From Kaistia defluvii (GTDB taxonomy: Bacteria > Pseudomonadota > Alphaproteobacteria > Rhizobiales > Kaistiaceae), in the NCBI RefSeq assembly GCF_026343955.1, contig NZ_JAPKNI010000003.1, positions 434,001 through 498,000 on the forward strand: 64,000 bases of DNA. The letters run 5' to 3'. The notes beneath the pieces were generated by a model. It saw only the letters and a program-made list of their open reading frames with translations. It was not told the origin of the DNA and did not search any database. The translations under genes and the position numbers were made by a program. Positions 23,960 through 32,675 of the stretch are shown piece by piece; within the stretch, counting starts at the first letter, position 1, and each line of letters starts with the position of its first letter.

Positions 23960-24400
23960 CTACTTGACCGTGATGGCCAGGCCGCTCAAATCGGCATTGA
24001 CCTGCAAGCCGACCTGCTTGCCCGAAAGCTCGAGCCGGGCGCCCTTCTCATTGGTCATGACGATGACCTGCGCGCCCCGGCCGATCGCGCCGCCGCCGCC
24101 GGCCGCGCCATAGACACCGGTCACGTCGCTCGCCCGGCGGATGTTGCGGACCGTGCCGCGGAAATTGGTCTTGGACGCGCCGAAGGCGATGCCGCCGGAA
24201 AGGCCGGCGATGGAGATCGGATAGCGACGGCCGTGGAAGGTCAGCGTGCCATCGCCGCCCGAGCCGCCGACGAAGAAGGCCGCCTTGTAGACGGAGAAGC
24301 GGATCGTGCCGCTGTCGGCATGCGCGGCGCTGGAAAGGCTGACAGCGCCGGCCGCGATGGCGGCAACCGCGACGGCGCGAATTCTGGACGAAATCATCAT
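23960..24400 (-). CDS. Exported hypothetical protein, glycine-rich
   Basis: The 146-residue protein has a clear signal peptide (basic MISSRIR, hydrophobic stretch, AHA cleavage before DSGT). The mature part is rich in glycine and beta-strand residues: FFVGGSGGDGTLTF, GLSGGIAFGASKTNF, YGAAGGGGAIGRG. It resembles uncharacterised alphaproteobacterial exported proteins that I recall only as hypotheticals. The start at 24400 is chosen because AGGA lies 9 bp upstream; a TTG at 24406 and an ATG at 24397 are alternatives. It converges with the nucleotidyltransferase gene and is probably monocistronic. Confidence 0.7.
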   Translation of the reverse strand: MMISSRIRAVAVAAIAAGAVSLSSAAHADSGTIRFSVYKAAFFVGGSGGDGTLTFHGRRYPISIAGLSGGIAFGASKTNFRGTVRNIRRASDVTGVYGAAGGGGAIGRGAQVIVMTNEKGARLELSGKQVGLQVNADLSGLAITVK

Positions 24401-24620
24401 GATCAAGTTTCCTCAAGGGTTGCCGCTTGCCCGGCGGCCGGGCACGTCAGCCTCGTCTCCGAATGACAGAGGAACCCTCTCGTGCCCCATTGGTTCCACC
24501 TGCGCGCCGAATTCCGCTGCAGGACGGGCGGAACGGCAGGGCCTGCCCGAACCGCTTCGCGCCGAGGCGGGGGACACGCGTCCGCTTGTCACCCCCGCCC
24601 GTGCCTGTCGCGGCGAGCCG

Positions 24621-25868
24621 TCAGGCGCCGGGTACGGCGTGTCTCGGCGCCGCGCCGTCGTGCCCGGCACGCTCGGCACGCCCGAGGCGCGGCCAGCGGC
24701 CGTTCAGGATGAGCGTGGCGGCGAGGCCGATCACGAGCCCCCAGAACGCCCCGCCAATGCCCAGCAGCTGGATGTTGGCGGCGGCGGCGAGGAAGGTGAT
24801 CAGCGCCGCCTCTCGCGAGCCCGGATCCGCCATCGCCCCGGCAAGGCTGCCGCCGATGGTGCCGAGCAGCGCGAGGCCGGCAAGCGTGGTGATGAAGGTC
24901 GCGGGGAAAGCCATGAAGACGGCGGCCAGCGTCACGCCGAACACGCCGACCAGCCCGTAGAAACACCCGGCCGCGATGCCGGCGATCCAGCGCTTCGACG
25001 GATCTTCATGCGCGTCCTTTCCCGTGGCGATCGCCGCCGTGATGGCGGCGATGTTGAAGGCATGCGATCCGAACGGGGCCATGAGGAGCGAGCCGAGGCC
25101 GGTCAAGGCGACGATCGGATTGGCGCTGGTCTTGAAGCCGTCGTTCCGCAGCACCAGCATTCCCGGCATGTATTGGCCGGTCAGCGTGATCACGAACAGC
25201 GGCAGCGCTACCGAAAGCAGGGCGTTCAGCGAAAACTGCGGCATGGTGAAGACCGGGGCCGCGAACTCCAGCTTCAGGCCCGTGAGATCGACCCGGTCCT
25301 GAACCAGCAGGAAGGCCAGCCCGATCACCAGGATGCCGACCACGGCGTAACGGGCGGCGAAGCGCTTCAACGCGACATAGGCGACGATCAGCAGCCCGAC
25401 CAGCAGCGGATCGACGCTCGCCCCGCCAAAGGCGCCGATGCCAAAGGGCAGCAGGATGCCGGCGAGCAGGCCCGAGGCAATGCCCGGCGGGATGAGCCGG
25501 ATGACCTTCTCGAAACAGCCGGACATGCCAAGCACCACGAAGGCCGCCGCCGAGATCATGTAGGCGCCGACCGCCTCCGCATAGGGCGTCGTCGCCAGCG
25601 CGGTAACGAGAAACGCCGCCGCCGGGGTGGACCAGGCGGTGATGATCGGCTCGCGGTAGCGCCAGCTCAGGAACAGCCCCGTCAGGCCAACGCCGATCGA
25701 GACCGACCAGACCCAGGACGCGGTGAGGCCGGGATCGAGGCCCGCGACCTTCGCCGCCTGGAAGACGAGAATGAAGGTGCCGCCATAATTGACGAGGACG
25801 GAGATCAGGCCCGCGATCACGGGATGCGCGAGATCGCGGGGGCGAATGGAAGCAGGATGAGATGGCAT
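24621..25868 (-). CDS. benE: BenE-family benzoate/H+ symporter
   Basis: The 415-residue membrane protein has about 12 hydrophobic segments. It opens with HPVIAGLISVLVNYGGTFILVFQAA and includes WSTPAAAFL and PPGIASGLLAGILLPFG, all typical of the BenE transporter family (nucleobase/ascorbate-like fold). BenE imports benzoate or related aromatic acids with protons. No benzoate degradation genes adjoin it, so the substrate is uncertain. The ATG at 25868 has GGAG about 12 bp upstream; a start 19 codons earlier would enter the divergent promoter region. It diverges from a MocR regulator. Confidence 0.88.
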   Translation of the reverse strand: MPSHPASIRPRDLAHPVIAGLISVLVNYGGTFILVFQAAKVAGLDPGLTASWVWSVSIGVGLTGLFLSWRYREPIITAWSTPAAAFLVTALATTPYAEAVGAYMISAAAFVVLGMSGCFEKVIRLIPPGIASGLLAGILLPFGIGAFGGASVDPLLVGLLIVAYVALKRFAARYAVVGILVIGLAFLLVQDRVDLTGLKLEFAAPVFTMPQFSLNALLSVALPLFVITLTGQYMPGMLVLRNDGFKTSANPIVALTGLGSLLMAPFGSHAFNIAAITAAIATGKDAHEDPSKRWIAGIAAGCFYGLVGVFGVTLAAVFMAFPATFITTLAGLALLGTIGGSLAGAMADPGSREAALITFLAAAANIQLLGIGGAFWGLVIGLAATLILNGRWPRLGRAERAGHDGAAPRHAVPGA

Positions 25869-25966
25869 GGTCGTCAGGGAACTCCGGAAAGACTCGGCCG
25901 CACGGACGGCGAGCCGGGTTGACAACTAGCCGGTAAATGGACTGATCTTTCCCGCCAATTTTTCCA

Positions 25967-27472
25967 ATGGATCCAGACCATTTGTTCAAGCATTCGCAAC
26001 TGGAATCGGTGAAGGCATGGATGGCCCTGCCCGCCCATGCGGCCATGCCGCTTCATGCGCGGATCCAGCGGGCGATCCGGCAGCTGATCGTCGATGGCGC
26101 GCTCGGACCCGGCAAGCCCCTGCCCGCCTCCCGTGCCCTCGCCACGTCGCTCGGCGTATCGCGCGACACGATCGAAGCCGCCTATGGCCAGCTTCACGCG
26201 GAAGGCTTCATCGACCGGCGCGTGGGCAGCGGCAGTTTCGTCGCCGAGATGACGGCGTTCACGCCCGGTCGCCGGCAGACGCCGCCGGATACGCAGGTTC
26301 GCAACCTGCCACCGAAGCTCAGCCGGCGCGGCGCCGCCATGTTCGGTGGCGGCGGCGTTCGGGAGAGGCTGGCACCCCGGCCCTTCGCGCCGGGCGTGCC
26401 GGAAACCCGCACCTTCCCGCTGCCGCTCTGGGAGCGCCTGGAACGGCAGGTGCGAAAGGAAGTTGGCGCGCAAGCCCTGCTTCACGGCGATCCGCAGGGC
26501 GTGGAGCCGCTTCGCCGCGCCATCGCCGACTATGTGAACCTGGAACGGGGCGCGCGCGCCACGGCGGATCGCGTGCTGGTCCTCACCAGTTCGCAGCAGG
26601 CCCTGTCGCTCTGCGCCAACATGCTGCTCGATCCCGGCGACCGCATCTTCATCGAGGATCCCGCCTATTACGGGGCGCGGCGCGCCTTCGACGCGGCGGG
26701 ACTGGACTGCATTCCGGTCCCCGTCGACGGCAATGGCCTCATGGTCGAGACGATCCTGGCGGAGCCGCGCCGGGCCCGGGCGGTCTTTCTCACGCCCTCG
26801 CACCAGTTTCCGACCGGCGCGACCCTGGCGCTGGAACGTCGCCTCGCCCTGATCGAATGGGCCGCCCGGCATCAGGCCTGGATCATCGAGGACGACTACG
26901 ACAGCGAATTCCACTACGCCGGCAAACCGACCGCCTGCGTGCAGGGCCTCGATGCGCATGACCGGACGCTTTACATCGGCACCTTCACCAAATCTCTCTT
27001 TCCCGGCGTGCGGATCGGCTATCTCGTCCTGCCGACGCCGCTCGTCATGCCGATGACGGTCGCGCGCACCTTGCAGGACGGTCACACGGCGCCGATGGCG
27101 CAGTGGACGCTGGCCCGGTTCATGGAGGGCGGGCATTTCGGCGCGCATGTTCGGAGCATGCGCGCCGTGTATGCGGACCGTCTCGACGTGCTGGCCGGTC
27201 TGGTGCGCCGGCATCTTTCGGATTTTGTCGAGCCGCGCATTCCCGCCGGCGGGCTGCAGATGCCGTGCCGGCTGACCGCCGACCTGCCGGAGCGCACCGC
27301 GATCGACGCCGCCCAGCATGCCGGCGTCGATCTGCTCGGCTTGTCGGCGCTGCACGCCGAGGGCCGCGGCGAGGCCGGCTTCCTGATGGGCTTCGCCGCT
27401 TACACGCCCTACGAGATCGAGCTTGCCGTCCGGAAGCTGGCGACGGCGCTTCGGACCCTGAAGGTCCCCTAG
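25967..27472 (+). CDS. MocR/PdxR-family regulator (GntR HTH plus PLP aminotransferase-like domain)
   Basis: The 501-residue protein has an N-terminal winged helix of the GntR type (LPASRALATSLGVSRDTIEAAY, residues 45-66) and a linker of about 60 residues. A fold-type I aminotransferase domain follows with the PLP-lysine segment TFTKSLFPGVRIGYLVLP and the Asp-containing IIEDDYDSEF. MocR proteins sense PLP or PLP-amino-acid adducts. Its divergence from benE, separated by 98 bp, suggests it controls that transporter and itself. A TTGACA hexamer at 25919-25924 could be the -35 of its promoter. Confidence 0.88.
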   Translation: MDPDHLFKHSQLESVKAWMALPAHAAMPLHARIQRAIRQLIVDGALGPGKPLPASRALATSLGVSRDTIEAAYGQLHAEGFIDRRVGSGSFVAEMTAFTPGRRQTPPDTQVRNLPPKLSRRGAAMFGGGGVRERLAPRPFAPGVPETRTFPLPLWERLERQVRKEVGAQALLHGDPQGVEPLRRAIADYVNLERGARATADRVLVLTSSQQALSLCANMLLDPGDRIFIEDPAYYGARRAFDAAGLDCIPVPVDGNGLMVETILAEPRRARAVFLTPSHQFPTGATLALERRLALIEWAARHQAWIIEDDYDSEFHYAGKPTACVQGLDAHDRTLYIGTFTKSLFPGVRIGYLVLPTPLVMPMTVARTLQDGHTAPMAQWTLARFMEGGHFGAHVRSMRAVYADRLDVLAGLVRRHLSDFVEPRIPAGGLQMPCRLTADLPERTAIDAAQHAGVDLLGLSALHAEGRGEAGFLMGFAAYTPYEIELAVRKLATALRTLKVP

Positions 27473-27591
27473 CCGCGCCGCTCAATCCATCGGAAAGGAC
27501 CGCTCGGCATCCGGACCGAACTGGACCCGCCGCGCCGGATGACACCAGGCGCCCTGCCATGTCGAGGCCGGCCCATCGATGCGCGCTGGAT

Positions 27592-28095
27592 TCACCCTCT
27601 GCGGGCCCCGAGCCCGATCCAACGATCCAGCGCCAGCGGACCGCCGCCATAGACGACGAGCGTCAGCGCCATCGCCGCCCAGGGCAGATGGAAATTGGCC
27701 CAGCCCTCCGGCACGGTCAGCTGGATCACCGCCGTCATCAGCAGGATGCCAAGCGCCGCGAAACGCGTGCCAAGGCCGAGCCCCAGCAGGATCGGCAACA
27801 CGATCTCGCCGATGCCGGATAGCGTCGCCATCAGGATCGGCGCCGGATAGGGATACTGATTCCCCAGGATGTGCAGGCTGAATTCCTGCGTGAACAGATA
27901 GCGCGCTCCATTCGACAGCGTCAGGAAGCCATCCCATTTCGTCAGCCCCGACTTGAAGAACGGCACCGCCAGCGCGAAACGAAGCGCCAGCAGCGGCAGT
28001 GCCTCCGGAATGGCGGCGAGAGCCGCCTCGACGCGCTGCACGATGCGCCAGAGCGAGCGCCCGCGATCGGTCGGCGCCTGATCGATGCCGGTCAT
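27592..28095 (-). CDS. bufD: DoxX-family membrane protein (BufD position)
   Basis: The 167-residue DoxX-type protein has four predicted membrane segments, including LPLLALRFALAVPFFKSGLTKWDG, GEIVLPILLGLGLG and ALGILLMTAVIQLTVP. It is the last gene of the bufA-bufB-bufC-bufD order and overlaps bufC by ATGA. In bufferin operons a DoxX protein is common; its role is not settled, with quinone-linked redox chemistry or membrane placement suggested. A 120-bp gap with no recognised structure separates it from the convergent MocR gene. Confidence 0.82.
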   Translation of the reverse strand: MTGIDQAPTDRGRSLWRIVQRVEAALAAIPEALPLLALRFALAVPFFKSGLTKWDGFLTLSNGARYLFTQEFSLHILGNQYPYPAPILMATLSGIGEIVLPILLGLGLGTRFAALGILLMTAVIQLTVPEGWANFHLPWAAMALTLVVYGGGPLALDRWIGLGARRG

Positions 28096-28853
28096 GCCGG
28101 ATCTCCTTGCAAGGGGCTGTCGGCAAAGGCGCCGAGAGAGGCCAGGCCCAGGAGCGCGTGGCCGAAATCAAAGTCGGGGTGCCGCGCGAAGGCGGTCGCA
28201 GCCGCCTCCCCGAGCGTTTCGCCCCGCAATACCGAATCGGCGAAGACACCGTCGGCCGGCGGTACGACATGCACGCGAACGTCGAAGGTCGGCCGGGTCA
28301 CCAGCACGCTCTCGGAAGCCGCCACAATCACAGAGCCGACGACCTCAGCCTGATGCGCCTGCCAGATCGTGCCGATGGCGAAGTCCGAGCGCGCCAGGGC
28401 GACCGCCGGGTGGAGCAAAAGCCGAATCCCGGCAAGCCGTTCCGGCGCAATCGCCAGAAGGCGTTCCACCGGAAGCGGCGTGGCGTCGGCGGCGTGATAG
28501 GCGCGGGTCCAGTTGGCCTCGAGCCGGGCCGTGTCGGCGAGATAGGGCAGAGCCGCGGCCGGCGCGAAGCCGGCGACAAAATCCGGGAACGTGTCGCCAT
28601 AGGCAAAGATCAGCGGCGATCGTGGCAGCGACACCGTGAGGAAGGCGCGCGCCATGCCGTTGAAGAATTCGTCGCCGACCAGTCGCCGCACCACCGGAAA
28701 GCGCTCGCCAAGCGCCCGCGACAGGCTGGCGACGACATTGTTGCGATAGACGGAAAAGCGGGTGGCGTCGGGCTCGCCCCGGGCGCAGGTCACGCCGGCG
28801 GGAAGCGGCAGGGACGGATCGAGCAAGGCGGCGGCAAAGGCGCTCTGGTCCAT
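28092..28853 (-). CDS. bufC: DUF2063 protein, MNIO partner (BufC)
   Basis: The 253-residue protein has an N-terminal DUF2063 domain starting QSAFAAALLDPSLPLPAG, with the conserved RFSVYRNNVVASLSRALGERFPVVRRLVG stretch and FPDFVAGF. This family partners with DUF692 iron enzymes, binding the precursor peptide and the enzyme. I chose ATG 28853; a GTG at 28859 would form a four-base overlap with the bufB stop and is also possible. Gene order directly after bufB and before the DoxX gene matches the described bufferin operons. Confidence 0.85.
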   Translation of the reverse strand: MDQSAFAAALLDPSLPLPAGVTCARGEPDATRFSVYRNNVVASLSRALGERFPVVRRLVGDEFFNGMARAFLTVSLPRSPLIFAYGDTFPDFVAGFAPAAALPYLADTARLEANWTRAYHAADATPLPVERLLAIAPERLAGIRLLLHPAVALARSDFAIGTIWQAHQAEVVGSVIVAASESVLVTRPTFDVRVHVVPPADGVFADSVLRGETLGEAAATAFARHPDFDFGHALLGLASLGAFADSPLQGDPA

Positions 28854-28855
28854 GA

Positions 28856-29743
28856 TCACGCCCGCCTTGCGAGGCGCGCATCGCGCCAGGACTTGGCCGA
28901 GTCCAGCACGGCTTCGGCGCGCGCGGCTTCGGCCAGCAGCACCGGGAAGGCGGGCACGTCATTATCCCACTCGATCAGGGTCGGCAGCGGACCGGCGCGA
29001 TCGATGGTGTGGCGGTAGAGCGCCGAGACGTCGTCGCTGACCGGGGAACCATGCGCGTCGATCAGCAGCCGGTCGCCGGCGCCGTCCATCGTCTCGTCAT
29101 AGCCGGCAAGATGGATCTCGCCGACGCGCTCGACCGGAAAGCGGTCGATATAGGCAAACGGATCGGCGCGATGGTTGACGGCCGAGACCATGACATTGTT
29201 GACGTCGAGCAACAGACCACAGCCCGTCCGGGCCGCGACGCGCTCCAGAAAGTCGATCTCGTGGATCGTGCTGTCCTCGAACAGGATGTAGGTCGACGGG
29301 TTCTCCAAGAGCATCTGCCGGCCGACCGCCTGCTGCACCTGATCGACATTATCGGCGACCCGCCGCAGCGTCGACTCGGTGTAGGGCAGCGGCAGCAGGT
29401 CGTTGAGGAAGCCGCTTTCATGCGTCGACCAGGCGAGATGCTCGGAGAAGGACCGCGGCCGGTAGCGGTCGATCAGGGCGCGCAGCCGCGCCAGATGGGC
29501 CGTGTCGAGCGGCCGCTCGGCGCCGATCGAAAGGCCGACGCCGTGAAGCGACAGCGGATAGCGGGCCACGATCTCGCCGAGCGCCCGATGGGGCGCGCCG
29601 CCATCGCCCATGTAATTCTCGGCATGAACCTCGAAGAAGCCGACATCCGGCTCGGTATCCAGGATCTCGCCGACGTGCTCGGGCTTGAGGCCGAGCCCGG
29701 CGCGGGCGGGAAGCAGGGAGGTGGAGGGTGTGATGGCGTTCAT
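28856..29743 (-). CDS. bufB: DUF692 multinuclear non-haem iron oxidase (MNIO), BufB
   Basis: The 295-residue TIM-barrel protein carries the DUF692 metal-ligand motifs: [55 protein letters not shown] and [12 protein letters not shown] enzymes use an iron cluster and oxygen to modify cysteine residues in precursor peptides. The adjacent DUF2282 peptide gene identifies it as the bufferin enzyme, reported to make thiooxazoles, and not the methanobactin enzyme MbnB. The start at 29743 puts the conserved GLGLKPEHV 15 residues into the protein. Confidence 0.9.
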   Translation of the reverse strand: MNAITPSTSLLPARAGLGLKPEHVGEILDTEPDVGFFEVHAENYMGDGGAPHRALGEIVARYPLSLHGVGLSIGAERPLDTAHLARLRALIDRYRPRSFSEHLAWSTHESGFLNDLLPLPYTESTLRRVADNVDQVQQAVGRQMLLENPSTYILFEDSTIHEIDFLERVAARTGCGLLLDVNNVMVSAVNHRADPFAYIDRFPVERVGEIHLAGYDETMDGAGDRLLIDAHGSPVSDDVSALYRHTIDRAGPLPTLIEWDNDVPAFPVLLAEAARAEAVLDSAKSWRDARLARRA

Positions 29744-29850
29744 GAGGTGGACCCTGGCTTTCGAAGCGACGGAGCCCGGCGCAGCGGGCCCCGTCGCATT
29801 GGCGGCGGGAAAAGCGACGTCGCGGCCTCCAGCGAGACCCGCGTCGCGGC

Positions 29851-30132
29851 TTACATGGGCTTGAGCATGCCCATGTGGCCGTTCACCTCCATCGAGGTGC
29901 AGGTGCCGGCCGGAACGGCCTTCCAGGCATTGGCCTGATAGTCCATGGTCGAGGTGCCGGCGCAGGTGGTGCCGGCGCCGGCGGCGCAATCGTTCTGACC
30001 CTTCAGGGCGATGCCGTAGCACTTCTCCATGCCGACCATCTTTTCGGCCGGAAGCGGGGCGGCATAGGCAGTGGTCGCGAAAGCCGAGACGAGCGATCCG
30101 GCAAGGGCGAGGGCAAGGGTCTGGCGGTTCAT
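29851..30132 (-). CDS. bufA: Bufferin precursor peptide BufA (DUF2282)
   Basis: The 93-residue peptide has a cleavable signal peptide ([12 protein letters not shown] to AYA) and a DUF2282 mature part with four cysteines: EKCYG, NDCAAG, TTCAG and GTCTS. In bufferins such cysteines are modified by the DUF692 enzyme and bind copper in the periplasm. AGGAG lies 7 bp before the ATG at 30132. It is first in the operon and carries the predicted ECF-type promoter upstream. The final residues GHMGMLKPM are methionine-rich, which would suit copper binding. Confidence 0.92.
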   Translation of the reverse strand: MNRQTLALALAGSLVSAFATTAYAAPLPAEKMVGMEKCYGIALKGQNDCAAGAGTTCAGTSTMDYQANAWKAVPAGTCTSMEVNGHMGMLKPM

Positions 30133-30184
30133 GGCGTTCTCCTGTGAAGGTTGGGAGGAGCGCTTTCTGCGCCCCATAGCGTCG

Positions 30185-30212
30185 ACTTCGGGAGGCGAGC
30201 ATGGTTCGTTAC
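30185..30212 (-). promoter_or_regulatory. Predicted ECF sigma promoter of bufABCD
   Basis: Reading the minus strand: GTAACG (30212-30207), a 16-base spacer, then CGAAGT (30190-30185). This matches the GTAACC-N16-CGAA layout I recall for Caulobacter SigF-type ECF promoters. Transcription would begin near 30178, giving a leader of about 46 bases before bufA. Confidence 0.6.
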
Positions 30213-30277
30213 AGCGACTGTCGAACACGGTTTCGTGATGGCGCTTGCCGCCGGTTCCGGGATATTTCGCCAGCGTC

Positions 30278-30302
30278 GTAACAATTGGCGGACACGGCCG
30301 AA
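30278..30302 (+). promoter_or_regulatory. Possible ECF sigma promoter of the sigma/nrsF pair
   Basis: Plus-strand GTAACA (30278-30283), a 15-base spacer, then CGAA (30299-30302). It resembles the bufA promoter but with one base less spacing. If used, the start point would fall at the sigma ATG, so the mRNA would be almost leaderless, or translation would start further in. Weaker than the bufA site. Confidence 0.4.
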
Positions 30303-30310
30303 GAAGAGGG

Positions 30311-30856
30311 ATGACAGGCTTGACGAGGACGGACGACGCCGAACTCGCGCGGCTTTTCAGGGCGGCCATGGCTGGCGATGAAAGCGCCTATGCCGTCTTT
30401 CTCGAACGCGTCGCCCGGCACGTGCGCGGCTTTTGCCGCCGGCGCATCGTTCATGGCGGCGTCGAACCGGAAGATATCGTGCAGGAAACGCTGCTGGCGA
30501 TCCACCTGAAGCGTCACACCTGGCGTCAGGACGAAGCGGTGATGCCGTGGGTCTATGCCATCGCCCGCTTCAAGCTGATTGATGCGTTCCGCCGGCGCGG
30601 CCGTCACGTCGAGGTCGATATCGACGATTTCGCCGAGACGTTGGCCGAGCCGGAGAAGGAGGCGTCGATGACGCGCGACATCGACCGCGCGCTGGGCGGG
30701 CTGGCGACCGTGCAGCGCAATGTCGTCGCCTCGATCTCGGTCGAGGGGGCGACGATCGGCGAAACGGCGCATGCGCTGGGCATGACGGAAAGCGCCGTGC
30801 GCGTGGCGTTGCATCGCGGCCTGAAGGCGATCGCCCGCCGCTTTGTGCAGGATTGA
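30311..30856 (+). CDS. ECF RNA polymerase sigma factor (SigF-like)
   Basis: The 181-residue sigma70-family factor has region 2 in [19 protein letters not shown] and [20 protein letters not shown], and region 4 in [29 protein letters not shown]. It is followed by an NrsF-type anti-sigma gene and diverges from the bufferin operon, the layout reported for Caulobacter SigF. It likely drives bufABCD and possibly its own gene under copper or oxidative stress. The ATG at 30311 is chosen for family length; a weak AGAGG sits too close upstream, so an internal start cannot be excluded. Confidence 0.9.
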   Translation: MTGLTRTDDAELARLFRAAMAGDESAYAVFLERVARHVRGFCRRRIVHGGVEPEDIVQETLLAIHLKRHTWRQDEAVMPWVYAIARFKLIDAFRRRGRHVEVDIDDFAETLAEPEKEASMTRDIDRALGGLATVQRNVVASISVEGATIGETAHALGMTESAVRVALHRGLKAIARRFVQD

Positions 30857-30867
30857 ACGGAACGGAC

Positions 30868-31506
30868 ATGAACACCCACGATCTCATCAAGGCGATTGCC
30901 CGCGACGCCGCCGCGCCCCGGCCTTCGCTCGGCCTGTTGCTGTTGGGCGCCTGCGGGCTGGCCAGCGTGATCGCCGCGATCGTCTTTTCCACGCTGCTCG
31001 GCCCGCGTCCCGATTTCGCGCAGGCCGCGCATACGTCCCGCTTCCTGCTCAAATTCGTCATAACCGCCACGCTCGCCGTGACGGCGCTGTTCCAGGTCGC
31101 CGAACTGGCGCGCCCCGTTTCGCGGTCCAGCCATCGCGTCGCGCTGCTCGCCATCGCGCCTGCGATCCTGCTCGCCGCGCTGCTGATGGAGATCGCCACC
31201 ATTCCGGCCGCCGAATGGGGAGCGCGGCTTGTCGGCACCAACAGCCTGATCTGCCTGACGATGATCCCCCTGATCGGGATGGGACCGCTCGCCGTTTTCC
31301 TGGCTGCGCTGCGCTATGGCGCACCGACGCGGCCGGGCCTGGCCGGCGCGGCCTGCGGCCTGCTCGCCGGCGGGCTGGCGGCCACCTTCTATGCCGCCCA
31401 CTGCTTCGACGATTCGCCGTTTTTCGTGGCCACCTGGTATTCGCTGGCGATCGCCATCCTGACCCTGGCGGGCGCCGCGGCCGGCCGCTTCATCCTGCGC
31501 TGGTAG
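30868..31506 (+). CDS. nrsF: NrsF-type membrane anti-sigma factor (DUF1109)
   Basis: The 212-residue membrane protein has six hydrophobic helices, the DUF1109 architecture. The N-terminus MNTHDLIKAIARD is cytoplasmic. AAHCFDDSPFFVATWYS near the C-terminus holds a conserved Cys, and SLICLTMIPLIGMGP holds another. NrsF holds an ECF sigma at the membrane and releases it on stress, with paired cysteines implicated in sensing. It follows the sigma gene by 11 bp, so they are co-expressed. The ATG at 30868 is preferred over a TTG at 30853. Confidence 0.9.
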   Translation: MNTHDLIKAIARDAAAPRPSLGLLLLGACGLASVIAAIVFSTLLGPRPDFAQAAHTSRFLLKFVITATLAVTALFQVAELARPVSRSSHRVALLAIAPAILLAALLMEIATIPAAEWGARLVGTNSLICLTMIPLIGMGPLAVFLAALRYGAPTRPGLAGAACGLLAGGLAATFYAAHCFDDSPFFVATWYSLAIAILTLAGAAAGRFILRW

Positions 31507-31777
31507 CCGGCCCGGCACTGGACGCGCGACGCCGGAGGCCCAGCCGTCGCGGTCGAAGCGACCCGGTCGAGATGCCGACATCCGCCGAACCCGGCCCCCT
31601 CTTCCGGCGCGGCGCCGCGCCGCCACCGCAAAGCCGCCAGCCTCCGGAATTGAGAATATCGGGCCAGTTCTGCCGCCATTCCCCAGCAGATTCAGACGCA
31701 GCCGACGTTTATCGAAGGCACATTCTGGCAATATTCGCGTCTACCGTGCTAGCCTAAAACGGAATCAGGAGGGGAAC

Positions 31778-32497
31778 ATGTGCAATAATTGCTACGAAGT
31801 ATCCATGAAGCGCCGCGATATCCTCGGCGGCGGCATCGCTCTCGCAGGTTTGGCGCTATTCGGAAACACGTTACTTTCCGGCAAGGCGGAGGCCCAGTCG
31901 GTGCGGGCCGCGGAGACGCCCGACGAAGCGTTGAAGCTTCTGACCGAAGGCAACGAGCGCTACGTTTCGAACACCACGCGCGAGCGCGACTTCAGCGTCA
32001 ACCGGGCCAATACCGCCGCCGGGCAAGCCCCGTTCGCCTCCGTCCTGGGGTGCGCGGACTCGCGCGTCGCCCCCGAACTCGCCTTCGATCAACGGCCGGG
32101 CGATCTCTTTGTCGTCCGCGTCGCTGGCAACTTCGTCACGGATGAGGGATTGGGCAGCCTGGAGTTCGGTTCCGCCGTGCTCGGATCCAAGCTCATCCTG
32201 GTGCTCGGCCATACCCGGTGCGGCGCGGTCACCGCCACGATCGAGGCGCTGCAAAAGGGCAACCAGCTTCCCGGGCATATTGCCGGCCTCGTGACCGCCA
32301 TGAAGCCGGGCATCGAGGCCGCGGTCAGCAAGGGAGGCGACGACCTGGTCGCCGCGGCGACGATCGCGAATGTCCGCTACAATGTCAGCCGGCTGGAGAA
32401 GGCAAGTCCGATCCTGACGAATCTGATCGCGAAGAAGCAGCTGCGAATTGTCGGCGGGGTATATGACCTGGCCACCGGCAAGGTCGCGCTCGTCTAG
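31778..32497 (+). CDS. Beta-carbonic anhydrase, exported (Tat-like signal)
   Basis: The 239-residue enzyme has zinc ligands in LGCADSRVAPE and LGHTRCGA, the C-D/R and H-C pairs of beta-carbonic anhydrases. It interconverts CO2 and bicarbonate. The N-terminus contains KRRDILGGGIALAGLALF and a cleavage region KAEAQS, a probable Tat signal, so the enzyme should act in the periplasm. AGGAGGGG lies 3-4 bases from the ATG at 31778, which adds nine residues with a CNNC motif before the Tat sequence. The Met at 31805 is the alternative. A hairpin follows the stop. Confidence 0.88.
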   Translation: MCNNCYEVSMKRRDILGGGIALAGLALFGNTLLSGKAEAQSVRAAETPDEALKLLTEGNERYVSNTTRERDFSVNRANTAAGQAPFASVLGCADSRVAPELAFDQRPGDLFVVRVAGNFVTDEGLGSLEFGSAVLGSKLILVLGHTRCGAVTATIEALQKGNQLPGHIAGLVTAMKPGIEAAVSKGGDDLVAAATIANVRYNVSRLEKASPILTNLIAKKQLRIVGGVYDLATGKVALV

Positions 32498-32505
32498 ACG
32501 CCTCG

Positions 32506-32539
32506 GGCGTTCCGTTCTCGAGGTTGGGAACGGGACGCC
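32506..32539 (+). terminator. Hairpin terminator after carbonic anhydrase
   Basis: Twelve-base arms (32506-32517 and 32528-32539, GGCGTTCCGTTC with GAACGGGACGCC) pair with one G-U and enclose a 10-base loop. It starts 8 bp after the stop codon. There is no clear T-run after it. Confidence 0.55.
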
Positions 32540-32675
32540 CTCGGATCCGATATCCGAAGGCGCCCCTTGCTCGCGGCAACGCGCCGCGCAGGCCCATCGC
32601 CCCATCCGTCCTCGCGCCTCCAGTGCCCACGGCACATTCCGGGGGAGCGCAAAGTCGTGTGGGCTGGCGGCAACG

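Noticed and set aside
28856-29743. DUF692 gene as methanobactin enzyme MbnB
   Set aside because: The neighbouring DUF2282 peptide, DUF2063 partner and DoxX gene fit the bufferin operon; no MbnA-like peptide or MbnC is present.
29743-30202. Long upstream extension of the DUF692 frame to 30202
   Set aside because: That part lies over the bufA gene in another frame and has no DUF692 similarity; the ATG at 29743 gives normal family length.
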